NCBI GenBank assembly: GCA_024742395.1
Contig: JANSYO010000004.1
Location: forward strand, 60,323 to 124,322
Reading direction: 5' to 3'
DNA from: Cytophagales bacterium
Lineage (GTDB): Bacteria; Bacteroidota; Bacteroidia; Cytophagales; Spirosomataceae
DNA length: 64,000 bases
Both the position numbers and the translations under genes were made by a program. Position 1 is the stretch's first letter; each line of letters opens with the position of its first letter. The notes beneath the pieces were generated by a model, which saw nothing but the letters and a program-made list of their open reading frames with translations, searched no databases and had not been told where the DNA came from. Below are positions 27,620-35,582 of this stretch, in pieces.

Positions 27620-28777
27620 CTACGCTTCTATTTCAGCGTCTTTCATAAGAACTACCAGATGTCCATCGTTAACCTCTTTGATCTTATCAGCCAAATCCAG
27701 GAACCTGATATAAGTAAGATCAACCTCCTCTTTAGTCAGATCAAAACCAAGTAGCGATAATCTGTGTCTAAGTGCATGTCTACCACTTCTGGCTGTTAAA
27801 ACAATATCAGATTTATCTACACCTACAGATTGTGGTGTCATAATCTCATAGTTCTCTGCATGCTTTAAGAAGCCATCCTGATGAATTCCGGAAGAGTGAG
27901 CAAATGCATTCCTTCCTACAATTGCCTTATTCGCCTGAACAGGCATACGCATAGTTTTAGAAACCAGCTGACTTAGCGGATAAAGCAACTCACTCTTAAT
28001 ATTGGTAAATGCGTCCAATTCTTTATGTACCTGTAGAGTCATAGCTACTTCTTCAAGAGAAGTGTTACCTGCCCTTTCGCCTATACCATTTATAGTAACT
28101 TCCACCTGACGGGCACCTGCTTGTACTCCGGCAATAGTATTGGCCGTAGCCATTCCTAAGTCATTATGATTATGCATTGACAAAATAGCTTTGTCAACAT
28201 TTGGCACATTATTCATCAAATAGGAAACACGCTCATGCATCACTGTAGGTAATAAATAACCCGTAGTATCCGGAAGGTTTACCACCGTAGCACCTGCTTT
28301 AATTACTGCCTCGGTTAATCTGGCAAGAAATTCCAAATCAGCCCTTCCGGCATCTTCAGCATAAAACTCTACATCTTCCACAAAGTTCTTGGCATATTTT
28401 ACTGCTGCCACGCCCCTTTCCAGAATTTCGTCTCTGGTACTGCTAAACTTATGTTTAATATGAATATCTGATGCACCAATACCTGTATGTATACGTCCTC
28501 TTTTTGCCGACTTTAAGGCCGCCGCAGCTATTTCAATATCTTTTTGAACCGCACGGGTTAAACCACATACAGTTGCATTTTTAACAACCTGACTTACCGC
28601 CTCTACTGCTCTGAAATCACCAGGACTGGAAACCGGAAAGCCAGCTTCAATAATATCTACACCAAGCTCATCGAGTTTTTGAGCAATCATCACCTTCTCA
28701 TCAATATTCAACTGACAGCCGGGAACCTGCTCACCATCTCTCAGTGTAGTGTCAAAAACATAAATACGATTGCTCAT
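27620..28777 (-). CDS. leuA: 2-isopropylmalate synthase, short form
   Basis: 385 residues. It condenses 2-oxoisovalerate with acetyl-CoA, the first committed step of leucine biosynthesis. The HMGL-like barrel has [12 protein letters not shown] at the N-terminus with the metal-binding Asp, and the HxH metal ligands in SMHNHNDLG (about residue 204). [10 protein letters not shown] and the linker subdomain ([16 protein letters not shown]) are present. The roughly 120-residue C-terminal LeuA regulatory domain is missing, as in many Bacteroidota LeuA proteins, so feedback inhibition by leucine should differ. Homocitrate or citramalate synthase activity cannot be excluded from sequence alone. No leuBCD is adjacent. 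Confidence 0.88.
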   Translation of the reverse strand: MSNRIYVFDTTLRDGEQVPGCQLNIDEKVMIAQKLDELGVDIIEAGFPVSSPGDFRAVEAVSQVVKNATVCGLTRAVQKDIEIAAAALKSAKRGRIHTGIGASDIHIKHKFSSTRDEILERGVAAVKYAKNFVEDVEFYAEDAGRADLEFLARLTEAVIKAGATVVNLPDTTGYLLPTVMHERVSYLMNNVPNVDKAILSMHNHNDLGMATANTIAGVQAGARQVEVTINGIGERAGNTSLEEVAMTLQVHKELDAFTNIKSELLYPLSQLVSKTMRMPVQANKAIVGRNAFAHSSGIHQDGFLKHAENYEIMTPQSVGVDKSDIVLTARSGRHALRHRLSLLGFDLTKEEVDLTYIRFLDLADKIKEVNDGHLVVLMKDAEIEA

Positions 28778-28806
28778 CTCTTAAACTTTAAATATTAAAT
28801 TGTTAA

Positions 28807-28814
28807 CAAATGTA
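28807..28814 (-). promoter_or_regulatory. -7 promoter element for leuA
   Basis: Minus-strand TACATTTG matches TAnnTTTG, 30 nt before the ATG; no -33 TTG found. Confidence 0.42.
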
Positions 28815-28979
28815 TCCTAAACATGGTCCTAATAAAAGCCTAAATGCCATCTGATCATGAAAAAGGAATAATATGCCAAGATTAGGCTCAGATACTAAAA
28901 TTTTATTCTAGCAGAATGAGCTAATATTTCTATTTTTACGCCAGTATACAAAATAGGGTAAAGAAATAAATAACAGTTT

Positions 28980-30437
28980 ATGTATAAGAAGACCAAGATT
29001 GTTGCGACAGTTGGGCCTGTTTCGGAAAGTGAAGAGATGCTTTTGAAACTTGCCTTGGCAGGTGTGAATGTTTTTAGATTAAATTTCTCTCATGGTGACC
29101 ATGCTGAGCATTTGGCCAGACTGGAGCGTATCCGTAAAATTAATAAAGAACACAATCTTAAATGTGCTATCCTTCAGGATTTGCAGGGGCCAAAAATCAG
29201 AGTGGGCCAGATGGAAGGTGGTAATGACGGCGTAGAACTGATAGCAGGAAATAAATTCATCTTCACAAACCAAGATGTAGTAGGTAATGCAGAAAGAGTA
29301 AGCACCCCGTACAAAGGTATGTTTCAGGATGTGAAAATTGGTGAGCGTATACTGATGGATGACGGTAAGCTAGAGGTGAAGGTGGTAGATATAGATATTG
29401 AAAAAGAAGAAGTAATTACTGAAGTAGTATACGGTGGTCTGTTAAAACAGAAAAAAGGCGTAAACTTACCTAACACAAATATATCTCAGCCCTCTGTTAC
29501 CGAGAAAGACTGGAAAGATTTGGAATTTGGGCTTAAGCATGATGTAGATTGGATAGCCCTTTCTTTTGTGCGTACGGCCAAAGAAATTCTTGAAATTAAA
29601 GAATACATAAAAAGTAAAGGAAGCTCAGCGAAGGTAATTGCCAAAATTGAAAAGCCAGAAGCCATTAAAAACATGGACTCAATTATTGAGGCCGTTGATG
29701 CCATCATGGTAGCCAGAGGAGATTTGGGTGTAGAAATGCCAGGCGAAGAGGTACCAATTATTCAGAAGGAATTAGTAAGAAAATGCAATTTGGCTGCTAA
29801 ACCGGTGATTGTAGCTACTCAAATGCTGGAGAGTATGGTAGATAACCCTAGAGCAACAAGAGCAGAAATAGGTGATGTTGCCAATGCTGTTTGGGATGGT
29901 GCAGATGCCGTTATGCTAAGTGGTGAATCTGCCGCGGGCAAATACCCTCTACTTGCTGTAGAGACCATGGCCAAGACTGTTCGTCAGGTAGAGCTACATG
30001 CAGAGAAAGAAGACCTATATTTCAAGCATCATACCCGTGTTACTCTTCCTGATTATGTATCGGCTGACAGGGACAATGACAATGTAATTATGATGGGCTG
30101 CAGGCTGGCCAGAGATCTTGATGTTAAGGCCATCATTGGGTACACTTCTTCTGGTTATACAGCAGTTAGGTTATCTCATCACAGACCCAAAGCCAATATT
30201 TACATATTTACTTCTAATCCGAAGCTATTAACGCAGCTTAGTCTTTATTCGGGGATTGAAGTGTTCTCCTCTGAAAAAATGCCTGAAAACCATGAGGGTA
30301 ACCTTGTAGATGCAGCAAAAGAATTCCTGATAGCAGAGGGAAAACTAGAAAAAGGAGACAAATTCATCAATACGCTAAGTGTGCCTTTGCAGGCAGATAA
30401 CAGAACAAATACTGTTCGATTGAGTGTAGTTGAATAA
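28980..30437 (+). CDS. pyk: Pyruvate kinase
   Basis: 485 residues. It converts phosphoenolpyruvate and ADP to pyruvate and ATP, the last step of glycolysis. Signatures: KIVATVGPVSES, RLNFSHGDHAEH, the active-site IAKIEKPEAI with the catalytic Lys, VARGDLGVEMP, and MLSGESAAGKYP. The C-terminal effector domain is present. It is monocistronic. A near-consensus -7 box (TATTTTTA) lies about 45 nt upstream, and a strong terminator follows. Confidence 0.96.
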   Translation: MYKKTKIVATVGPVSESEEMLLKLALAGVNVFRLNFSHGDHAEHLARLERIRKINKEHNLKCAILQDLQGPKIRVGQMEGGNDGVELIAGNKFIFTNQDVVGNAERVSTPYKGMFQDVKIGERILMDDGKLEVKVVDIDIEKEEVITEVVYGGLLKQKKGVNLPNTNISQPSVTEKDWKDLEFGLKHDVDWIALSFVRTAKEILEIKEYIKSKGSSAKVIAKIEKPEAIKNMDSIIEAVDAIMVARGDLGVEMPGEEVPIIQKELVRKCNLAAKPVIVATQMLESMVDNPRATRAEIGDVANAVWDGADAVMLSGESAAGKYPLLAVETMAKTVRQVELHAEKEDLYFKHHTRVTLPDYVSADRDNDNVIMMGCRLARDLDVKAIIGYTSSGYTAVRLSHHRPKANIYIFTSNPKLLTQLSLYSGIEVFSSEKMPENHEGNLVDAAKEFLIAEGKLEKGDKFINTLSVPLQADNRTNTVRLSVVE

Positions 30438-30459
30438 TGTAATAACATTCGATTAGTAA

Positions 30460-30492
30460 AAGCCTCGAATTGAAAGATTCGGGGCTTTTTTT
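30460..30492 (+). terminator. Terminator of pyk
   Basis: 11-bp stem (30460-30470 with 30477-30487, one G-U pair), 6-nt loop, T8 run. Confidence 0.88.
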
Positions 30493-30583
30493 GTGGCAAA
30501 ACCAATAAAATGGGGCTATTTGCCCTGAATCCTGTTCTAAACTGAGATCCCATCCCTATTTTAGAGATAAATCAAACATCAAC

Positions 30584-32146
30584 ATGCTCAAAAAAATATT
30601 CAACCCACCTTTCCTGATCATATCGGCACTTATAGTATCCATTTCTTTGGATGTACAAGCAAATGATTTACCCAAAATTGCCATTGCTGGATTAGCTATT
30701 GAATCCAGTACCTTTTCACCTGCCCTTTCAGATGAGGATGCTTTTCATGCCAAATATGACAAAGAAATAATGTCCTATTATCCTTTCTTCAAAGATCCTA
30801 AGGGCTTAAAAAGTCAGGCAAAATGGATTCCTACGGTAATTGGAAAGTCAATACCGGGTGGAGCCGTAACCAGAGAGGCCTATGAGTCATTAGTAGGTAA
30901 AACCTTAGAACGGCTAAAAGAGAATTTGCCATATGACGGCCTTTTCTTTGACATTCACGGAGCCATGAGCGTTGGGGGCCTCGACGACCCTGAAGGTGAT
31001 TTTATCAAAAGAATAAGGAATGTTGTAGGTACAGAAACCCTCATTTCAACCTCCATGGATTTACATGGAAATGTATCCATTGATCTGGCAAAAAACACTG
31101 ATTTAATCACTTGCTACAGGATGGCTCCGCATGAAGATGCCATGGAAACCAAAGAAAGAGCTGTGGTTAATCTCCTGGACAGATTAAAGTCAGGTAAAGG
31201 AAAACCTGCTTTTAAAGCTTGGATTCCTGTCCCAATACTGCTACCAGGCGAAAAAACAAGCACCAGAGTAGAACCTGCCAAATCAATTTACGCTAAAGTA
31301 AACCCTGCTACTAAGCAAAAGGGAATCATAGATGCGGCCATATGGGTAGGCTATGCCTGGGCTGATGAACCCAGAAACCATGCCGTGGTAATGGTTACAG
31401 GTGACATCGAGGAAACTGTAAAGAAAACCGCAGAAGATTTGGCAAAAGCTTTCTGGGAGGCAAGGTTTAAGTTCGAGTTTGTAGCTCCGACAGCTACGCT
31501 TCACGAAAGTCTTGATGCTGCTTTGAAGAGTACTAAAGTTCCATTTATTATCAGTGATTCAGGAGATAATCCTACTGCTGGTGGGGCGGGTGACGTCACC
31601 TGGACACTTCGCGAGATTCTTCACAGAACAGAATTTAAAAAGGAAGACGGCCCTGCACTTATTTACGCCTCAATTCCGGGGCCTGAATTTGTAGAAGCTG
31701 CCATTAAAGCCGGTGTTGGAAATAAAGTAGATGCCTATGCAGGAGCCGCTGTAGACAATCGTTTTGCTCCACCGGTTAGATTAAACGGTACTGTAAAAAT
31801 GATCAGACATGGCGATAAAAATGCAGAAACCGAGGTAGTGGTAAAACTTGGCTCTGTCAATGTAATTGTCACAAAGAAGAGAAAACCATATCATTACGAA
31901 AAAGACTTTACCGACTTGGGCCTAAACCCACGAATGACAGAAATTGTTGTCGTAAAAATAGGTTATTTAGTGCCTGAGCTTTACAATATGCGGGCAGACT
32001 GGATCATGGCTCTTACCCCCGGAGGCGTTGATCAAGACTTAGAAAGACTTGAATATAAAAGAATAAACAGACCCATGTTCCCATTTGATAAAGATATGCC
32101 AGAACCAGACCTTTCAGCCAGACTTATACCTGCCTCTGATCAATAA
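30584..32146 (+). CDS. Exported M81 family metallopeptidase (MlrC-like)
   Basis: 520 residues with a signal peptide (MLKKIFNPPFLIISALIVSISL...VQA), so probably periplasmic. It has the M81/microcystinase-C domain with likely zinc ligands in FDIHGAM (about 121-127), SMDLHGNV (about 157) and CYRMAPHEDAMET. The C-terminal MlrC_C domain carries SDSGDNPTAGGAGDVT. Family members cut small linear peptides or act as amidohydrolases. Natural substrates are mostly unknown, and a link to microcystin is not implied. It is monocistronic and convergent with udk (4 nt apart). Confidence 0.88.
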   Translation: MLKKIFNPPFLIISALIVSISLDVQANDLPKIAIAGLAIESSTFSPALSDEDAFHAKYDKEIMSYYPFFKDPKGLKSQAKWIPTVIGKSIPGGAVTREAYESLVGKTLERLKENLPYDGLFFDIHGAMSVGGLDDPEGDFIKRIRNVVGTETLISTSMDLHGNVSIDLAKNTDLITCYRMAPHEDAMETKERAVVNLLDRLKSGKGKPAFKAWIPVPILLPGEKTSTRVEPAKSIYAKVNPATKQKGIIDAAIWVGYAWADEPRNHAVVMVTGDIEETVKKTAEDLAKAFWEARFKFEFVAPTATLHESLDAALKSTKVPFIISDSGDNPTAGGAGDVTWTLREILHRTEFKKEDGPALIYASIPGPEFVEAAIKAGVGNKVDAYAGAAVDNRFAPPVRLNGTVKMIRHGDKNAETEVVVKLGSVNVIVTKKRKPYHYEKDFTDLGLNPRMTEIVVVKIGYLVPELYNMRADWIMALTPGGVDQDLERLEYKRINRPMFPFDKDMPEPDLSARLIPASDQ

Positions 32147-32150
32147 AGAC

Positions 32151-32801
32151 TTATTTACCTCTTAATAAGGTTTTTACAAAGGTACTGACCACCCACAGTC
32201 CGTTCTCAAAATCATCGTTATTATTGATGACAATGTGGGCGGACTTTTTTGTGGGTTTTATGAATTTCTTATAAGTAGGCTTTACGTGATTTTTCCACTG
32301 ATATATGATATCATTCATAGGAATACCACGCTCTTTGCTATCTCTGTTTAGACGACGCTTAATTTTTACTTTCTCTTTCGCGTCTACAAATATTTTTAGG
32401 TTTAGCTGGTCGGCAATGGCCTCCTCATAAAATACAAAAAGACCCTCTACCACTATGACTGGTGAGGGTTTATGTATAATTTCCTTGGCTACTGCATTCG
32501 GATTATTGAACGTGTATTCCTGATGTTTGACTATCCTGCCTTCTACTAAATCCCTGATATGAGAAGAATAGAGATCAAAGTCTATACACTCCGGTAAATC
32601 ATAATTTTCTACACCATTAGCATCCAGTGGAATTTCATCTTTTCTCTTATAGTAATTATCCTGAGAGATTAGACAGACTTCGTCTTTGGTAAAATGCTTA
32701 AGAAGACTTTGAAGAAAAAGGGTTTTCCCTGATGCACTACCACCTGTAATTCCTATTACAAAAGGCTTGGCATGATGAATGTGAGCCGGCGTTTCGCTCA
32801 T
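32151..32801 (-). CDS. udk: Uridine kinase
   Basis: 216 residues, P-loop kinase of pyrimidine salvage phosphorylating uridine and cytidine. Walker A GGSASGKT is residues 20-27. The DNYY loop (ISQDNYYKRKDEIP) and YDLPECIDFDL follow, then VVEGLFVFYEE, the RRLNRDSKERG lid, and HIVINN. Length fits Udk. A -7 box lies 84 nt upstream. Confidence 0.93.
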   Translation of the reverse strand: MSETPAHIHHAKPFVIGITGGSASGKTLFLQSLLKHFTKDEVCLISQDNYYKRKDEIPLDANGVENYDLPECIDFDLYSSHIRDLVEGRIVKHQEYTFNNPNAVAKEIIHKPSPVIVVEGLFVFYEEAIADQLNLKIFVDAKEKVKIKRRLNRDSKERGIPMNDIIYQWKNHVKPTYKKFIKPTKKSAHIVINNNDDFENGLWVVSTFVKTLLRGK

Positions 32802-32884
32802 AATAAAGACTTATTCAAACTAAATCCTTTCGAATTGCATTCGAAATAGCCCTAGCTTAGATGTTTGTTTTTGAGATTTGCCCG

Positions 32885-32892
32885 CAAAATTA
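32885..32892 (-). promoter_or_regulatory. -7 promoter element for udk
   Basis: Minus-strand TAATTTTG followed by CGGGC, the same context as at nuoK; about 84 nt before the udk ATG. Confidence 0.4.
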
Positions 32893-32914
32893 ATAAATAC
32901 CCGTGGATCAGCTA

Positions 32915-33943
32915 CTAATCCTCAGAGTAAATGGCTATTTTCATTTCACCCGTAGACTTTTTGTAGCCTCTGTACATTCCTTTGGTGTTAAATGGCATAT
33001 GAATATTGCCTTCACTGTCAATAGAAATCACTCCGCCATCGCCTCCACGTTCCACAAGCTTTTTCATCACCACTTCTTCTCCTGCCTGTCTTAGGCTAAG
33101 TCCTTTGTATTCCATTAAAGCTGAAATATCATAGGCCACCACAGATCGGATAAAGTACTCACCATGCCCTGTGGCAGAAACTGCACAGGTGGCGTTGTTG
33201 GCATACGTACCTGCCCCAATCACAGGAGAATCCCCTATTCTTTTCCATCTTTTGTTTGTCATACCACCGGTAGAAGTTCCTGCCGCCAGATTACCCTCGG
33301 CATCCAATGCTACGCAACCTACTGTCCCAAATTTGTAATCTTCCGGCACACTGTAAATAAAAGATGACTTTTTCTCTGTGCTTTTCTCGTCATGATCAAG
33401 TTCTACTTTTTCCTTCTTCAAAGCGTTCTGCAAAGATTTCCAGCGGCGATCAGTGTAGAAATAACTGGTATCTACCATTTCTAATCCAATAGTTTCGGCA
33501 AACTCTTCTGCCCCGTCGCCAGCCAGCATCACATGATCAGATTTCTCCATCACCGCCCGTGCGGCATCTATTGGACTCTTAATATGTCGTACTCCTGCCA
33601 CGGCTCCGGCATTTAGATCTTTCCCATTCATGATGGAGGCATCCATTTCATTTCTTCCCTCATGAGTAAATACAGCCCCTTTCGCTGCATTAAACAACGG
33701 TGATTCTTCCATCACATGAATAGCCGCACCAACCGCATCTAAAGCCGAGCCTCCTTTTTCAAGTACAGCGTAACCTGCGTTTAAGGACTCTTCTAACTTA
33801 TCTTTATATTCCTTCTCTTGCTCGGCAGTCATTCTATCTCGCGTTATTGTTCCTGCTCCGCCATGAATAGCTAAAGCAAATTTTTGCTGAGCCATCAGAG
33901 AACCGCTTAGAAGTAAAAAGAAGAAAACTACTAACTTTTTCAT
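32915..33943 (-). CDS. Exported isoaspartyl peptidase/plant-type L-asparaginase
   Basis: 342 residues with signal peptide (MKKLVVFFFLLLSGSLMAQQ). Ntn-hydrolase that self-cleaves before the catalytic threonine, here T207 in FGTVGCVALD, to give alpha and beta chains. Substrate-binding GAGTYANN and GHGEYFIR follow as in EcAIII. It hydrolyses beta-aspartyl dipeptides and asparagine. Secretion suggests scavenging of damaged-protein peptides in the periplasm, in line with the exported M81 peptidase nearby. It is monocistronic. Confidence 0.92.
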   Translation of the reverse strand: MKKLVVFFFLLLSGSLMAQQKFALAIHGGAGTITRDRMTAEQEKEYKDKLEESLNAGYAVLEKGGSALDAVGAAIHVMEESPLFNAAKGAVFTHEGRNEMDASIMNGKDLNAGAVAGVRHIKSPIDAARAVMEKSDHVMLAGDGAEEFAETIGLEMVDTSYFYTDRRWKSLQNALKKEKVELDHDEKSTEKKSSFIYSVPEDYKFGTVGCVALDAEGNLAAGTSTGGMTNKRWKRIGDSPVIGAGTYANNATCAVSATGHGEYFIRSVVAYDISALMEYKGLSLRQAGEEVVMKKLVERGGDGGVISIDSEGNIHMPFNTKGMYRGYKKSTGEMKIAIYSED

Positions 33944-33998
33944 GTTTGATGATGTTAAGATGAAAAGCGGAATCGCTTGCTATGCAAAATAATCAGAA

Positions 33999-34811
33999 AT
34001 GCCTGAATCTAAAGAAACGATCGCCATTTTGGGATGTGGCTGGCTAGGATTACCTCTGGCCCAACATTTTATATCAAAAAAATACAAAGTCAATGGAAGC
34101 ACAACGACTGAATCCAAACTAGAGTTGTTAAAATCTTCTGGAATTCATCCATTTCTAATTGACCTGACCAATAGAAAAAACATCCCAAAAGACTTCTTTG
34201 AAATGGAAAGTTTAGTGATAAACATTCCGCCAGGTCTTCGACGTGGAAACCTGGATCAACACCTTAAAGAGTTAGGAAATGCCTTTGAAGTCATCAATCA
34301 ATCTGAACCACTTAAAAATATACTACTTGTAAGCTCCACGTCAGTATATCCGGATTCGAATCAAACCCTGACGGAGGAAAATCCAGACGAAAATAGCCAG
34401 ATTTTTATCATTGAAGAGGAAGTCAAAAAACTCTGGAGAAAAAATCTAACAATACTCAGATGTGGTGGATTAATGGGCTACGGCCGCATTCCTTGCAAAT
34501 ACTACTCGGGTAAAAAGAACCTTGAACTAGCGGACACTCCTGTGAATTACATATTCAGGGATGATGTGATTGGAATCATTGATCAGGTTCTTCAGAAAAA
34601 AGCCTGGAATAAGACTTTTAATGCCGTAGCTCCTCAGCACCCAAAAAGAATAGAAATTATAAGAGATTGTACCGACAGAACGGATTACCTGATGCCAGAA
34701 TTTGCAAAAAACCCGACGGTTAAACCTTTTAAGATCATAAGTTCTGAGAAAGTTTTGAGAGTGCTAGAGTACAAATTCCTCTACCCAAATCCTTTGAGTT
34801 TCCCTTACTAA
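33999..34811 (+). CDS. NAD(P)-binding Rossmann/epimerase-like protein (YeeZ type)
   Basis: 270 residues. The N-terminal dinucleotide site is ILGCGWLGLPLA (GxGxxG). A short SDR core follows with NIPPGLRRG, VSSTSVYPDSNQTLTEE (Ser and Tyr of an extended-SDR active site, but with YxxxN rather than YxxxK), and LRCGGLMGYGRIP. This matches the YeeZ/NAD-dependent epimerase-like group. The reaction is unknown. It overlaps the convergent merC by 4 bp. Confidence 0.8.
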   Translation: MPESKETIAILGCGWLGLPLAQHFISKKYKVNGSTTTESKLELLKSSGIHPFLIDLTNRKNIPKDFFEMESLVINIPPGLRRGNLDQHLKELGNAFEVINQSEPLKNILLVSSTSVYPDSNQTLTEENPDENSQIFIIEEEVKKLWRKNLTILRCGGLMGYGRIPCKYYSGKKNLELADTPVNYIFRDDVIGIIDQVLQKKAWNKTFNAVAPQHPKRIEIIRDCTDRTDYLMPEFAKNPTVKPFKIISSEKVLRVLEYKFLYPNPLSFPY

Positions 34812-35182
34812 AGTACAGAATTATGGCATACTTTGCGATGCAGCCTCCAGTTTAATAAATATGCCGAAGCCATAGCTACAGAGCCCAAAATAGAGAGAGC
34901 GTGATTGTGATAAAACACATTTAGCAGTAAAAAAGCTGTAGATACCGAAAGCAACACTACAGGTCCTTTATGAAAATGCATTTTGTAGTCTCTGCCAATA
35001 AAGAAATAAGCAATCAATAAACTTCCAATGATTAGACCATTCTCAATTTTTGACGATAAGTAATGTACACCAATTGCCGGTAACAAGACCAAGACAAACG
35101 GCGTAGCCAGGCAATGCACCGCACACAGGAATGACATACCTATACCTAACTTGTGAAATATGTGAGTAAAGTTTCTTTTCAA
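34808..35182 (-). CDS. MerC domain membrane protein
   Basis: 124 residues, four predicted membrane helices. It has the MerC-type paired Cys and His region near the N-terminus (GMSFLCAVHCLATPFV). MerC was named as a mercury transporter, but in Bacteroidota single merC genes often sit in metal-starvation regulons. No mer operon is present here. Two palindromic metalloregulator-like boxes cover its promoter (35192-35237), which points to repression by a Fur/Zur-type regulator, so zinc- or iron-related membrane function is the better guess. Confidence 0.85.
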   Translation of the reverse strand: MKRNFTHIFHKLGIGMSFLCAVHCLATPFVLVLLPAIGVHYLSSKIENGLIIGSLLIAYFFIGRDYKMHFHKGPVVLLSVSTAFLLLNVFYHNHALSILGSVAMASAYLLNWRLHRKVCHNSVL

Positions 35183-35191
35183 TTCTTTTAA

Positions 35192-35237
35192 TGCAACAGA
35201 GTTGCAAATATACTAATAAATGCAACAGTATTGCAAA
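35192..35237 (-). promoter_or_regulatory. merC promoter overlain by two TGCAAC-N3-GTTGCA type operators
   Basis: Operator 1 is TGCAACAGAGTTGCA (35192-35206). Operator 2 is TGCAACAGTATTGCA (35221-35235). Read on the minus strand, the second contains the -33 TTTG (35237-35234). After 21 nt comes the -7 TATATTTG (35212-35205), which overlaps operator 1. A protein bound to the two sites, 29 bp apart, would block RNA polymerase. The palindrome form is like those of Fur-family (Zur) repressors. Confidence 0.65.
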
Positions 35238-35303
35238 GAGAAAAATTCCCTAATCGCCAATCTAAAAATAATCCAAATAACCATCGGAAAAATCTTTTAA
35301 CAG

Positions 35304-35358
35304 TATGCTTGCATAATTTCAGGAAACACAATAGATTTGTAATGGTATGCTTGCATAC
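35304..35358 (+). promoter_or_regulatory. Promoter for the fatty-acid oxidation unit, flanked by twin TATGC-TT-GCATA operators
   Basis: TTG (35309-35311), 20 nt, TAGATTTG (35332-35339) form an exact Bacteroidota promoter. The -33 lies inside palindrome 1 (TATGCTTGCATA, 35304-35315). Palindrome 2 (GTATGCTTGCATAC, 35345-35358) covers the predicted start site near 35346. The two are 42 bp apart, about four helical turns. The regulator is not encoded here; a MarR- or TetR-type acyl-CoA-responsive repressor is plausible. Confidence 0.65.
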
Positions 35359-35490
35359 TATTATTCCTTTCCCCAACAGGTAAAGGAATATTGATAACAG
35401 CCTGTCGCTGTTTCACTTCAGAACAAACGAGAATCAAAAATAGAATTCAAAACCTGCCGGAATTTTTTATTAGAAGGCGGGTTTTGTTTT
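35346..35490 (+). ncRNA. Structured leader or small RNA ending in a terminator-like hairpin
   Basis: From the predicted start site near 35346 the transcript would fold into a perfect 9-bp hairpin (35362-35370 with 35382-35390, 11-nt loop), a 5-bp AACAG/CTGTT hairpin around 35396-35412, and an 11-bp hairpin with one G-U pair (35448-35458 with 35476-35486) followed by TTTTGTTTT. It could be a small RNA of about 145 nt or an attenuated leader of the HAD gene starting 93 nt further on. No known riboswitch class was recognised. Confidence 0.4.
35448..35490 (+). terminator. Terminator-like hairpin ahead of the HAD gene
   Basis: CAAAACCTGCC pairs with GGCGGGTTTTG (11 bp, one T-G), 17-nt loop, then a T-rich tract. 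It lies between the promoter at 35304-35339 and the ATG at 35583, so it would act as an attenuator or end a small RNA. Confidence 0.6.
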
Positions 35491-35582
35491 GGTTCAAAAA
35501 CTTCTTGAATTAATTGATTATCTTAAACCATAAGCAGAGAAGTTTCGAAAATTAGAGTAAAACTTAAAGAACTACATATCAC

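Noticed and set aside
35188..35376. 62-codon minus-strand frame in the merC-fad intergenic region
   Set aside because: It runs through both operators and two promoters and has no recognisable motif; regulatory DNA explains the stretch better.
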